64,000 nt of DNA from Amoebophrya sp. A120 (lineage: Eukaryota > Sar > Dinophyceae > Syndiniales > Amoebophryaceae), in NCBI GenBank assembly GCA_905178155.1, contig CAJINV010000005.1:4074918-4138917 (forward strand), read 5' to 3'. This document shows positions 10,088 through 21,559 of the stretch, in pieces. The first letter of the stretch is position 1. The number at the start of each line of letters is the position of its first letter. The position numbers were made by a program, and so were the translations under genes. The notes under the pieces were generated by a model. It ran no database searches. It was not told the DNA's origin and worked only from the letters and a program-made list of their open reading frames with translations.

Positions 10088-13000
10088 TCAGCAGGTGAAA
10101 AAGCCATAAGCGGCGTACAGTAGGCCGACAAAGCCGGTGTTTACGTAGTTCCAGCTGCTGGTATTCATGATGTACATGGCGAGGAGTACGCATATGAGGG
10201 CGTACATGCCTTTGATGCACGGGAAGCGTTGTACGAGGGTGATGGCCAGGGGGATAAACCCGAGCGAAAACTGGATCAGGAAATAGGCCTGCGGCATCGG
10301 TTCCGCGTACGAGCCCAGCGACAGGTAAGATAGGTGCGGGCTGCGCAGGGTCGCTTCCACCACACTCGCTATGGGAGCCGCGCTCGTGTCCGGGAGCCTT
10401 TGCGCGGTGATGGGAAGGTAGACGAGCGAAGCGGTCTGCAGGGCCAGCATCAGCAGAAACGTGCGCTCTTTCTGGAACAGCGTCCGCGTGAGGGGCCACG
10501 TCTGTGCAATTTTATATTTCTTTTTTGCCTACTTTACCAGAGTTGCTTCGAGTTGGAAAGTCGTGCGCAACAAGGATCAATATTTCAGAATTTTTGCATC
10601 GGAAGCACGATTGTTTTCGCTTTTCTGTATATTGAAAAGGAACGAAAAAGTTCAAAAAAATGATGATTTGCACATTCATTGGCTACGTCAGTCAGCTCTA
10701 AAAAAAAATAAATACGCTGGGATAGCGGATGACGTAGACAACTCCGAGAACTAGGCCAAGAGTGTACTTGCCCAGGGTTAATGGCCATTGTGCTGTGAAG
10801 AGAAGTATCAAATGTAAAAGTGTCTGGGTCTGGAAGAATGCAACTTGTCATGCTAAATCTGAAGCATGCAAAAATCTGTGTTGCATGATTGCCAAAAGTC
10901 GTCCAGTTTTGACCAAGTCGTGAGGGAGTTTCTCATGCAGGATAGGCATGAGAGAGATCGCACAGAATCTGTCGTGCTAGGTCCTGCATTCCAGGCCTCA
11001 TGGGTCATGGAAAAGCTGCATGACAAATCGCGCATTCTTCCAGACCCAGACATATTTGCAATCCATAAGAAGCAGCATGAGGAGGAGCCAGCCGTGCCAT
11101 CGGGGTTCGACAGTGAAGGTCTGCATTTGAAGAAACTCATCGCGAATCTGTGAGGGCGCGATTTTGGGATTCTGAAAGTGGTACAGGCACTGCAGGCATA
11201 CTAGCGTCGGCTCGATGCCTCGCAAGATGGGAATTGGGCTGAGACTATCGACTGCAAGAAAGGGTGTCTTGGACAGCAAAATAATATACTCAATTTATTT
11301 CGGTGGAGTTGAAGATATCGATCATTATCGTGACCATGAACAAGGACGACCCCTGTTTTCTGCATCTTGAGATGACTGCTTGTTCAAAGTCCACTTACTT
11401 TCTGCAAGAAGATCACGTTCCGACATAATTTCTATGTCCAGTAAAAAATGAGGACTGTGAACAAATCTATCACTTTTGGCGTTCGGGAGCGAAGCCCTCA
11501 GCTGAAAATGCATTTGCACAAGCCTTCCTCCCTACATGAGCTGTAAATCTGCTGAACCAACTGACATCCTTGTGTTCGATACGCCCCGCCTTCAGGGGTA
11601 ACGGAGAGCTCAAAATCCGTCAGCCTGAAGTAACTCTGGAAAGCAACCATGGCAGCGTGCAGAACGTATACAAGGGGAAAACGATTTTGCCACCGTAATC
11701 TACTTGCGACGTCATGCACCGAGTCCCGCAAGACCAAGAGCAAGACGCGCACGTTCTTCATAGCGTGCGCGTTCCCGCCAGTAAAAACCTATTCGATAGC
11801 CATACACTCATGATTTGCCTTAAGGGCGGCGCACTGCAGATTTTCTCTCTACTGACACAAGCTAGTCCTAGTTCGTTGCATTTCGTGGTCATGATGATGG
11901 TGTCATGGGTAGAATTTGGGTGTCGTGAGACAAGAATTACGGTGGTGCACGTGCAGTATCTGTGTGCGATAAACCCAGAAACCGCTTCAAAAAAGTACTG
12001 GTTCCGATAAGCGATTCATACGTGTACCTGTGGCAGTTGTGTACAAGTTTTTCTGTTCCTACAAATTTCCATGGATTTTGATTTTCTATTTTAATGGACT
12101 GTCTGTGATGGTTTCCCAGCGCACGTGCTGCTGCTGGTACAACTTTGCACCCCCATGCTGGTGTCGAGAATTGCGACAGTTGTTTTTCTATCGCGAGAGA
12201 TGAAACCTGACTAAGTACAACTAGCTCAGCAATTGAGTTTAGTGTGCACGAAAGAAAACAATATTGTAGTCCAGCAAACAACAAACAAAAATGAAAATTG
12301 TTCTATCTTTATCTTTTTCATTAGCATTACCCGAATATAATGAGCATGCTCCCGATGAGGCACGTGCGCAAAAAGCCCGAGTACGGAACGAACCAGTGTA
12401 GTATTGCGCTTGTGATCAGTTGGTTGTTACTGCTGTAGGCGCCACTGGTCGGTGCTGCGGCGTTAGGTGTTGCGCTGGTATCGGCGCCGCCGCGTGTTGT
12501 GCTTGTTTCTGGTCCCCGCCCCGTTGGGGAGCTGACGGCGCGACTTAGGGAGTCCAGATTTAGAACCCATCCCCTGCTGGTGTCAACATAGCCATACCAG
12601 TCGAGCCACCAAACACCCCACATCATCAGGAAAAAGGAGAAGCAGAAGGGCGGCGCTTTTTTGGTTCGGCTGAACACATGCATCAGAGTAAACACGCTCT
12701 TACAGCAGTCTTTGCAGAACTGGGCCGGGCCCTTCTCTGCAGCCGGGTTCCGAACTGCCGACATAGGTTTTCTTTTCGCAGTTACGCTGGAATAAACAGG
12801 TTTGAATCTCGACAATCTGTAAACAAAGGGGCTGCGAATTCTGGTCGGAACAGAAATACAAGCTGCCTGAACAAAAGTAATACAACACGTCCTCGCATCT
12901 TTTACTTCTTACCTTGTTGGTGGTGGAGAGAAACTAACCCTCGCGTCCCACGGACCCATGAGGGCAAAACTGGGAGTCTGAAAATGTATTTGACTGCTTG

Positions 13001-15731
13001 CGAGGAAAACGAGAAATAGATCACCTTATCTATACACAGCAGCTGCAGATCAGCCATGCCCTTTAACTCTACTATCGATGTCGGCTTCGGCAGATTGACA
13101 TTGAAAAAATAGCATTCGATTCGGGCCCACTTGCTTCGGACTTGAATCCTTTTTATTGTACTAGATCTTATTCATTTACTGTGCTCCAGTTTCTGCAGAG
13201 CGGGCCCGGGGGCGTGAGGCTTATTGCAAAATCTAATGTTTCTTCGATCTTGTTTCCCGGCCAAATACAAATTCGAACACGATGCGCGAAAGAGGCCAGT
13301 ACAAAGTCGGTCTCTTTGAGGAGGTCGAGAGCCCACCGAATGTTGTAGCCCTTCGGAGGCGGGTGCTTCTTGTGGAGATGAAGAAATAACATCGTAAAAC
13401 TCCATATCCAATCGATGACAACCACAACTTCTTTTACTTGCATAATTTCCTGCAGAAAGTGTATAACTGCAATGGCACAACTGCAACTAACAATACTACT
13501 ACTTACCCGACAGGCGGGCAGTTTGTAGGCAGAAGCCTCTCTTTTAGGCAGGGTATGCTGCGCATACGAAAAACGTTTATGATTTGTCCGTAGCGTCATA
13601 ACACACACGAATATACAAAATACTTGTGTCGCAGTCCTAAACGTGGTGCAGGATTAGGGAAAGCAAACTCTAGTAAGTGGACTTCGAGTTGCGAACAATG
13701 CGTGCATGAATTACATTCTACGGAAGACGAAGAACTATGCAGGGTGTGCAGAAAAAGAAAAGGAAAGCTTTATACTGGGAAAATTAACGAAAAGATGATG
13801 TATGTATGGTGAATGTGGCGCTGGTGCAACGAACTCGAACTGCTAGTGCAACTGCAAGTGAATCATGTGATTAAACTGGGTATGACATGGAAATGGTGAC
13901 ACAAAAAAATCCGAGTTAACAGTGTGTGAACGCGGGCTGCTCGCTTCGGCTTCTTACTTTTTTACCAGATAAGAATGAGGTACACCAGGAACCACTCGCC
14001 TTTCTCCAGGGTACTGATGTTCTATAACCCTCTCAGGTGTTACAATCTCAAACGTTACAATAGAATATGGAAATCTGTGATGCAACAAGACTGCACGATC
14101 TAGCCAACTTTCATAGGATTGCGCATGACAAGTTCTGGAGTCCCAATCCGCACTACAATCTGGCGACATTTGTATTGCAGAAAGTGAAATGCTGTCCGAG
14201 TCTGTCATGTTCATCATGCAAGACAAATCTCAGACTCTATTGCAACGCTTGAGATTGTAACACCTGAGCGGGTTATATGTTCACCTCGTTCTTCTTCTTC
14301 GGGAGCTTGTCCGTGAGGTATGCAATGGCGTCCTTTTGAAAGGCGATGGTGTCCTGATCCAACTCGGCTTATTACAATGAAAAGTGCCCCCATCCCCGAA
14401 CTTGGAAGCGTTTGCATTGCAAACGTTTCCAAGTGAAACATTCGCCCTCTTGCATCTATCAGCATCACAGGTTTCCAATCGTGAATACGAAAAGCAAAAA
14501 TTTGTATTGCAAAAGACCCCAGCAAGAGCGGCGGTTGTCATGCAAGCGATGCGATACTTACACGCCTAGACTCTGCATCGGAAAGATTCATACTCCTTTC
14601 ATGCATGACAAAAAGTTTTCATTTGGAAACTCCGCATCACAAATTTTTGCAAATTCAGGGGTGGGGGGCACTTTTCACTGTAATACGGTTTGCCCCTTCT
14701 TCGGACTCGCTTCCCGCTCCTCGATTTTCTCCAGTGCCTTCAACAGCTTGCCCCGCACCCCGTCTTCCGTTTTATTACAGTGAAAAATGCCCCCACCCCC
14801 AAAGTTGCAAAAATTTGTGATGCGAAGATTCCAAATGAAAACTTTTTGTCATGCATGAAAGGAGTATGAATCTTTCTAATGCAGAGTCTAGGCGTGTATC
14901 GCATCGCTTGCATGAGAAGCGCCGCTCCTGCTGGGATATTTTGCAATACAAATTTTTGCTATTCGCGATCGGAAATCTCTGATGCTGATAGATGCAAGAG
15001 GGCGAATGTTTCATTTGGAAAAGTTTGCAATACAAATGCTCCCAAGTTTGGGGGTGGGGGCATTTTTCATTGTAATACGTTTCGCGTTGGATTTTCTGGG
15101 CCTCCTTGATGAAATTCCGGTACATCTTTCGTTCCGCCTCCTGGTCAATGTTCGTGACGCCGTACTTGCACCGAACCACGATTTTGTCATCCTCCTCGTC
15201 TATCCACTCGAAAATCTGCAGCAGCGCACCCCCAGTGTCAACGAGCACGAACCGCAAGGCGTGAGTAATGTAGTCGCAGCCGTCCCTCTATCAAATTGAA
15301 AAACTGTGCCCCCGCCCCAGTAGATTTTATTTCAGAGAGCGTTTGTACTTCCAAGCCCCCACGACCCTTGATGGTGGAAAAACAAACTCGCAGCCCTGTG
15401 CAAGTAGTACTATGTCAGCAACGCGACTTTTCCTCCCAGAATAATCAAATTTTGCGCTGCCCAGAATAATCAAATTTTGTATTGCGCAGCGGTTCAACAT
15501 CGTTTTCGTTAGCGATGTCTGTAATAAGGTGAGAGCCGCGCAACAAGCCTGGTCGGATTCTGGACCGAATCGAAACGAATGAATTTAGTATAGATACATC
15601 ACATTCATGAGAAAGAGATTCTTCATGTGGAAGCTCTGCAAGGCAAACACTTCTTCTTTCTGGGGATGCGGAACAACTTTTCAGTGTGATAGGACCGCCA
15701 TCATGCGCTTCTTCGTCGCTTCATCGTCCAT
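10088..15731 (-). CDS. Multi-pass membrane protein with cytosolic N-terminal region
   Basis: I do not recognise the family. The proposed ATG is 15729-15731, giving MDDEATKKRMMAV. A cytosolic part follows (DTGGALLQIFEWIDEEDDKI, then a charged coil) across exons 15078-15283, 14686-14767 and 14278-14364, which are separated by introners of families D, D and E. The first membrane segment, GEWFLVYLILI, lies at about 13970-14017. Further exons supply hydrophobic stretches: VVVVIDWIWSFTMLFLHL (13.4 kb), FCFSFFLMMWGVWWLDW (12.6 kb), HGWLLLMLLLF-TAQWPL (11.1 kb), then YFLIQFSLGFIPLAITLV and MYALICVLLAMYIMN before the stop at 10088-10090. The family A element at 10806-11067 splits one membrane segment and excises in frame. 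The next canonical junction (donor GTATTT near 10710, acceptor CAG near 10500) is also in frame (IRYPS-TWPLTRTLF). The exons between 11.3 and 13.6 kb are the weakest: some phases do not match in my hand reading, so two genes are possible here. Confidence 0.5.
10806..11067 (+). mobile_element. Introner, family A (subtype 1)
   Basis: The ends are TATCAAATGTAAAAGTGTCT and ...CATATTTGCAATCCATA, with the perfect duplication AGAAG at 10801-10805 and 11068-11072. The interior shares TCTGTGTTGCATGA with 23358, 44630, 45263 and 55614. Excision joins LLLMLLL to FTAQWPLTLG inside a hydrophobic segment. Confidence 0.94.
14023..14277. mobile_element. Introner, family E
   Basis: An inverted repeat runs from TATAACCCTCTCAGGTGTTA to its complement ending GGTTATA. 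The perfect duplication TGTTC sits at 14018-14022 and 14278-14282. Excision joins KKKNEVN to ISTLEKGEWFLVY in frame. Confidence 0.93.
14370..14685 (+). mobile_element. Introner, family D
   Basis: The ends are TATTACAATGAAAAGTGCCC and ...CACTTTTCACTGTAATA. The flanks CGGCT and CGGTT differ by one base. It is one arm of an inverted pair with 14773-15077. Excision joins KKGQTE to LDQDTIAFQ in frame. Confidence 0.92.
14773..15077 (-). mobile_element. Introner, family D, inverted relative to its neighbour
   Basis: The ends are TATTACAGTGAAAAATGCCC and ...CATTTTTCATTGTAATA, with the perfect duplication CGTTT at 14768-14772 and 15078-15082. The whole interior is the reverse complement of 14370-14685. 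Excision joins KIQRET to EDGVRGKLL in frame. Confidence 0.93.
15289..15691. mobile_element. Introner, family D, degenerate
   Basis: The ends TATCAAATTGAAAAACTGTG and ...TTTTCAGTGTGATA resemble family D, with CCCCCGCCCC following the left end. The flanking 5-mers no longer match. Removing element plus 5 bp (15284-15288) nevertheless gives MMAV-HGCDYITHAL in frame from a plausible start codon. Confidence 0.65.
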
Positions 15732-17540
15732 CCTCGAGGATTCGGATTCTTGCACCCAAAGCCGCGTGGATACAGTTTATGGCCTGGACAAAAGAGCGAG
15801 CAATTGTATCTGGCACGTGATGTTGCAACTTACTCGGCAGCAAGCACTACGACCACAAGCAACGGGAGAGCGCAGCCGGCTCCGTGGAGTGCCGGTCTTT
15901 CTTTCTAGCAACTCAGCTGGTACGCGAATAAAACACTACAATCTTATCAATTTACGCGCCTTGGGTAAAAGCTGTAAAAAATAGGGGAGCAACTTGGGAT
16001 GGTGTGAACAAGGGCAACTGTAATTGGGTAATATTCAATTTCATTTACAATTGTTTGGAGGCTACAGTTTCGGAGTCGTACATAATTCGGGTCCCACTTG
16101 TAGTTGCACGTCGACCACGACCTTGTCAGAGCAGAACGAAATCGGGTGTAGTACGATAAAATAATGTTTCCGCACGAGCGAGACGATGACTTTAATTCGT
16201 AGTCAGACACGTGTTGGAAGAGCTCAAGAATTTACGTCTGTGCGAACAGTGTAGGCCTTCCTTTTGTTCCTTCTCCACGCCTGTCTTATCTACAGCTGTA
16301 CCTTTCAGTTTCATCTTCTATCTGATTCCGTTTCCGTCTATGTTGATGTTCCTTTAGGATTACGACCGAACCGGAGAGGAGGAGAGATACTACTTGTACG
16401 TGGGGCTATATTCGAACGGCGTGTGACCGCACGATGAACACGTTCTTGCTGAGGAAAGCGATAGCGAGAACGAATTTTACCGCGATACGGACATAGACAC
16501 TGAATCATGTGTCTTTGTCACGACGACCTTGGTGAACTCTGCTGTCAAGAGCGACAGCACAGTGGCCGCGGGTCGCGAATTACGATCACGATGACGAGGG
16601 TGATTTATGTACTGGAAAAGACCAAAATTAAAGCACAGAGAAGTTTTGAACTTTGTTGAAGTTAAAAGAGAGAGAATGACGTAGGTGGAGTACGTAAATA
16701 TGAATAATGTGGCCACATATTAATCTAGACTACTGCGATGCGCGTATTGTGGGGGCTGGGGACTTCTGCCCTCAGGGTCCCGCAGGCTCTGGCCGGGTCG
16801 CTGTTCTGACCTAGAACATAGGCAACCCGGAGCCTGTGGGTGCTCGCGTAAGTAGAATCAAGGTCATGCGAATGGCACACCGAGGGTGCCGGCTCACTAC
16901 CATTCGCTGAAACTACTACCGTCCGCAACCAACTACTTTCGCGCAATTAGAATGACTATAGTCTACTTATAGTGTGTATGTATTTCTATAGTGAGTATGT
17001 GAAAATGAAAATGATGTAAAACAAAAACCAGAATGCCACGCACTAGAGCGAAGCATTTGCGAAGGTGTACGGATCTATGTGTGTCATGCTTGATCATGTA
17101 ATTTGTGATGCGTGGGATCGAAACTGGTGCATTTTCAAATTTAGTAGAACAGATCTTTTCTCGATCCCAATCTGTCCATTGCGAAGCTGAAATTAGATCT
17201 TTATGAGATAAAAGCTACAATTTGATCTAGAGTGTAATGCTGGAAATATGAATGTCAATTTTGTACCACTTGGTATTTTTTAAAAAATAAAATAAGAATA
17301 TAAGTGGGGAGATTACTCCACCCAAGGTAAATACTAGTACACTTCTCACGCATATTTACAGTTGCCCAAAGAAAGGCGAAGACGACGAGACTGGGAACAT
17401 GCATGCATATACAATGTCTGAGCCTAAACTTCGGGCTACAGCAGTACGGGCGTTTATTTCACTCAACTTGTTCCCTACACGCTGCGTAAGCGCAGCCCTG
17501 GTTGCAAGACAAAGCCATTTTTTGTATGAAATTTAATTAG

Positions 17541-17582
17541 AATTAGAGCACGATGACGCGGGTGAGGCACGGGAGCAGCAGC
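17541..17582 (+). repeat. Dispersed motif, copy 1
   Basis: AGAGCACGATGACGCGGGTG begins the shared core and the match runs on through GGCACGGGAGCAGCAGC. The other copies are at 19292-19333 and 21026-21068. A shorter relative with GATCACGATGACGAGGGTGA occurs at 16578-16612. All copies have the same orientation. Confidence 0.7.
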
Positions 17583-19291
17583 GGGTCCTGGCGCTGCAGC
17601 GGCTCGTGCTGTTGCAGCAGCTTCTCCTCTGTGGCGGCCCCCGCCCTGCTCGCCAAGTCGTTGGCGAAAGTTCACCGGGCGGAGTTTCATGAGTGCCGCG
17701 CCTATCGTCCCGCGGATAATGTTGCGGGCGTCGCGTGTCTTCAGCCCATGGTCCACGTACAGCTTATTTTGGACCTCCTTACTAGTGATCTGATTGTCCC
17801 GGCGGTACATCCCGGCTCGCTTGAGCGTACTGTTGCACGACAGAGTTGGACGAGGGTGTTTACAGTTTGCATGGACGGAGGACCGATTAGCGCTGCTGAG
17901 GCGCATTCTCCTAGCGCAGGAGATGTTTTTACAGCCGAGTCATATTCTCCTAGTGCAGGAGCTGTCTTTACGTCTCACAAGCGGATGCCAACCAACCGAT
18001 TATCCCTGCTAGGGTGCCAGCTACACTCGCACCGATTCTTTCCGACTACTGTGCTTTGGTTAGTTCGCAGTCGAACAATTGACTACAAGCTGGTAGCCCC
18101 CCTTCCCTGCAAGGGCGGGGACGCGATAGACACACGACGAGTTCGGTGAGCACCATCCTAGGTGCGGGGTAGCTAACCGTCGCAGGTAGGACGAGCGTCA
18201 AGAGCGACAGAATTTTGCTGATCGGGCAAAATTGTATCTATCCGAACGGCTACGCCTACAAATTTCAATCGATCCCCATAAGCCGGAGCAAGGGGATAAG
18301 ACTCAAGGAATTCGGCCACTGGGCCCCAGTCTCGGCCACTCTCCTTTACTTTCTTATCTTGCACGCTACTAGTACCTGGTCGATACCTCTCGCAAATTCT
18401 TAGCGAGGCAGGGAAGGTCGTCACAAAATTCAGTTTTCATCCCGAATGCTTACACTCCCAACACAGAAATATCCCGACGGCAGTAGTTGCGCGGGAAACA
18501 GCGGAAACCGATTGCGATGCTCCCAGCGCATTGAAGAGCGGGAACTTTATCTATCAGCAGAGGGGGCGGATGGTTTCACCATCATCATCTTCAAGCTGAA
18601 GATGTAGCCAGGCTCGACACCTTGGCGCAATCCAGGTCGCCTGAGCCGGGCTGAGCCGGGCTGAGCCTTTTCGTGCCTTCTTTCAAAGCCTAGCACCAGC
18701 AGAGGCAACATCTTGCACAGCGGTGCTGATGTCCTTCATGCTGGGCGTGTTTGGTTCAACTTTTACAACAGATTCGAGACCGACAAATCTGGTTCGAAAA
18801 CAGAGCGAGCTACTTCTGACACTTTTCTTGCGTCAGAATTCTTCATCAATCTCAGAGCCTCAGCTGCGAGACCCGCCGATGTTGTCGGCAGCTTTTCCTG
18901 CAGTACTCCCCGCAGGTGGTCTCGCTTGACTTGTGGCTTGTTTCGTTCCACCAGCACACCCTGCTGGCATATTTGCGAGCTTGCTGTAGTTCACCGCTAG
19001 CTTGCACAACCTGAGTAAAGTTTGTAAAACACCCCAAGGAGCAGAGTCGAAACCTGTGTTGCATCTAGTGACTAGCTTGCACTTACAAGGAGCTTCCTAT
19101 GGAAGGAGCTTTAGGGTGCGTGAACCCAGCATCTTATGAAGATCCCACGCTGCGGAGATCTTTCCGATCGCCACGCGGAACCTCGAATGGGGACCTTCGG
19201 TAATGATCTCAGACGAGAACCTAAAAAGACCTCGCGACCACAAAGTGATCTTCTGTTGGTTGAGAGAACCAATCCAAGACCCAGGATACAG

Positions 19292-19333
19292 AATTAGAGC
19301 ACGATGACGCGGGTGAGACACGGGAGCAGCAGC
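19292..19333 (+). repeat. Dispersed motif, copy 2
   Basis: It carries the same core, AGAGCACGATGACGCGGGTG, followed by AGACACGGGAGCAGCAGC. Flanks on both sides differ from copy 1, so the shared unit is only about 40 bp. Confidence 0.7.
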
Positions 19334-19631
19334 TGAAGGCAGGCCCGCGGGCGGCCGCCGGCAGCCCCGGCGAGTAATAAACTGCTTGGTCTGTGCCCCT
19401 CTGTCCTTCCTCGGCGAAGCTGTCGCGCGCCGGCAGACCGGCATGAGAAAGCCGACCAAAGCCGTGAAGGACCCTCTTCTGCGGCTTTTTCGCATACGTA
19501 TTTGTGCAGGGAGGGATCACCTGCCGCCCGTCTGTCTCTACCTCTGCCGAAGCTCTTTCTGGCCCGAACCCATATCGCCAACGGAAGTCTATAAGCCTAT
19601 AAGCCTACTTCGTGTCGCCCGTTGCAAAGTG

Positions 19632-19930
19632 GTCTGCGAATTTTCAAAATTTTATTTTTTATTGGCTGCGAAGGTATGCAAGGCTCGACCGTCTCAACAA
19701 TTCTACCCTGTTTTTGGCTGCAAAGGTCCGCGGAATTTCAAAGTTTTATTTTTATCGGCTGCGAAGATCCGCGAAACTTTAAAGTTTTATTTTTATCGAC
19801 TGCGCGGGTCCGCGAAATTTCAAAATTTTATTTTTATCGACTGCGCTGGTCCGCGAAATTTTAAAGTTTTATTTTTATTGGCTTCAAAGGTCCGCGGGGT
19901 TTTGGCTTTCTATTTTCTTCGAAGGTCTGC
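19632..19930 (+). repeat. Tandem 41-bp repeat
   Basis: Four near-exact 41-bp units start at 19728, 19769, 19810 and 19851 (core CCGCGAAATTTCAAA...TTTTATTTTTATCG). Degenerate part-units lie at about 19632-19672 and 19892-19930. Because 41 is not a multiple of three, the open frame running through it on the plus strand is probably accidental. Confidence 0.8.
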
Positions 19931-21025
19931 AGAAGTCATCAGTCCTGCCTATTCGACACCTTCCGCTTTCTTCTTGGTGATGTGTCCACTTATGCCCCAT
20001 CCTGCTCACGGTAGCCCTTTCCCTGCGTCGATTACCCGGGCCCGCGGGTCGGCGGCCTTTCGGGGGAGGCAGGGCCCAAGCCCCCTCGGCTTCCGCGGGA
20101 GCCGTAGCTTCGATCATATACTAGTAGTACTCTCTTGGTACTACTACGCCCATCAAAGCGGGGGCGATCATCAGCCAGACAATATTAACAAATTTAGGGC
20201 GTCGTCTTCTACTGCTAGGTGCAACTACAGATGGAGAAAATGAAGATGAGCGTAAAGATAGTATACAATAATAGCTTGCTTGGTGGCGGTCCACGGCAGA
20301 GTTGGCAGCCTCCTTTTGGGGCTGCGTCGTGCTGTCCACGAAGCATTTGGTGTTGCTTCTGCCCCCACCTTGTTGGGTTCGCTGTTTTTGCTATAATAAT
20401 TCCTTTCTTCGCTCCCTGTTCCATCCTGCCATCAACATCATCAGCACCATCGCCATCGTCCTACCTTGTCTCCCGGTAATTGAAGCTCATAGACGTGGAG
20501 TCGAGACTACGGATTGTTCGCTCCGTCTGTCGTGCACAGCTTTTTCTTTCGGAGGCCCCCGTCGCCCAGAGGGCATGTCCTATCCCCGGAGAAAAGCTGC
20601 GTTCGCTCTCCTCTAAATGTACCTGCATGCATCGGCCCGGGCTTCTTGAGAAGCTCCGAGGCCGTTTGCTGCGTGCTGCGCTTGTCCTGATGGATAACGA
20701 CAGCAGCGCCCCAGGGGCCGCCCGCGTGGAGGACGCGCATGCAGGAATTTTTGGCCCCCTAGATGCCACTTGTCCGTGGCATCCCCTATCGGCTAACGAA
20801 CTATATTCGACCATCAAGAGCCCACAATTGTTGGCAAGTGACGGCAAGGGACCCCGATGACGCCGGAGCCCTCGGGGGGGGCCCAAGTGGGGGGGGTAAA
20901 ATGGTCGGCCATTTTGCGAGCATACCATGCGGTTTAGAGTTCGTTTTAGGATGCTTTCTGGACCTCAGGTCCCGAAGTTCCTAGGGTCCCCTAAAGGTCC
21001 CTAACCCCTAACCTATAAAGTGCTG

Positions 21026-21068
21026 TATTACGATCACGATGACGCGGGTGAGACACGGGAGCAGCAGC
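21026..21068 (+). repeat. Dispersed motif, copy 3
   Basis: It reads ATTACGATCACGATGACGCG followed by GGTGAGACACGGGAGCAGCAGC. It combines the 5' version seen at 16578 with the 3' part shared by the other two full copies. Confidence 0.7.
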
Positions 21069-21452
21069 AGAATGCATGCGTACATATTACGGAAAGCACA
21101 TTGACAGGCAGTCGCGGACACAAATGAAATACATCATCGTCGGTAAATTCCTTTGTCCAGCAAAGACCGGGGTTTGTCTCATATCGACAGTATAATTCTT
21201 GTTCATCTATTTGCGGCTAGTAATGCTAATCGCCTTTTTTCACGTTTGCGTTTTCGAATAGCCAATGGTCATCCTCTAGTCGAATTGCCTCGCGACGAAA
21301 ACCGTCCATAAAGAGCGCAATCCGCTGTCTCTGCTCCTCCTCGGTAAGCTGTGCCACTGGCTATCGAAGCAGTAAACCACACCACTGCGCTAACGTGCCT
21401 CGTCGTGAAAGGAAAAAACAGAGGCAGGAAAAGGTGGGAAAATAGGAAATGC

Positions 21453-21517
<65 letters not shown>
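21453..21517. repeat. GA dinucleotide microsatellite
   Basis: About 65 bp of GA repeats with a single AAA interruption near 21476. Confidence 0.95.
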
Positions 21518-21518
<1 letters not shown>

Positions 21519-21559
21519 CAAAGAGATCCTTCCTTTTATTTTCATTCTACCTGTAGTAC

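Larger units (their letters stand above)
15732..21559. other. Gene-poor, repeat-bearing interval
   Basis: I cannot support a gene in this 5.8-kb stretch. Open frames on both strands (for example at 19386-20243 and 20461-20928) run through repeats or GC-rich sequence and look fortuitous. The interval contains a dispersed 40-bp motif, a 41-bp tandem array, a GA microsatellite and a short CCCTAA-like run near 20990-21013. Confidence 0.55.

Noticed and set aside
19386-20243. 285-codon plus-strand ORF
   Set aside because: It is largely made of the 41-bp tandem array and GC-rich sequence, with no domain and no splice context. I treat it as fortuitous.
20461-20928. Overlapping ORFs on both strands in GC-rich sequence
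   Set aside because: Neither strand shows a recognisable motif; long open frames are expected at this base composition. I looked for reverse transcriptase or transposase motifs and saw none.
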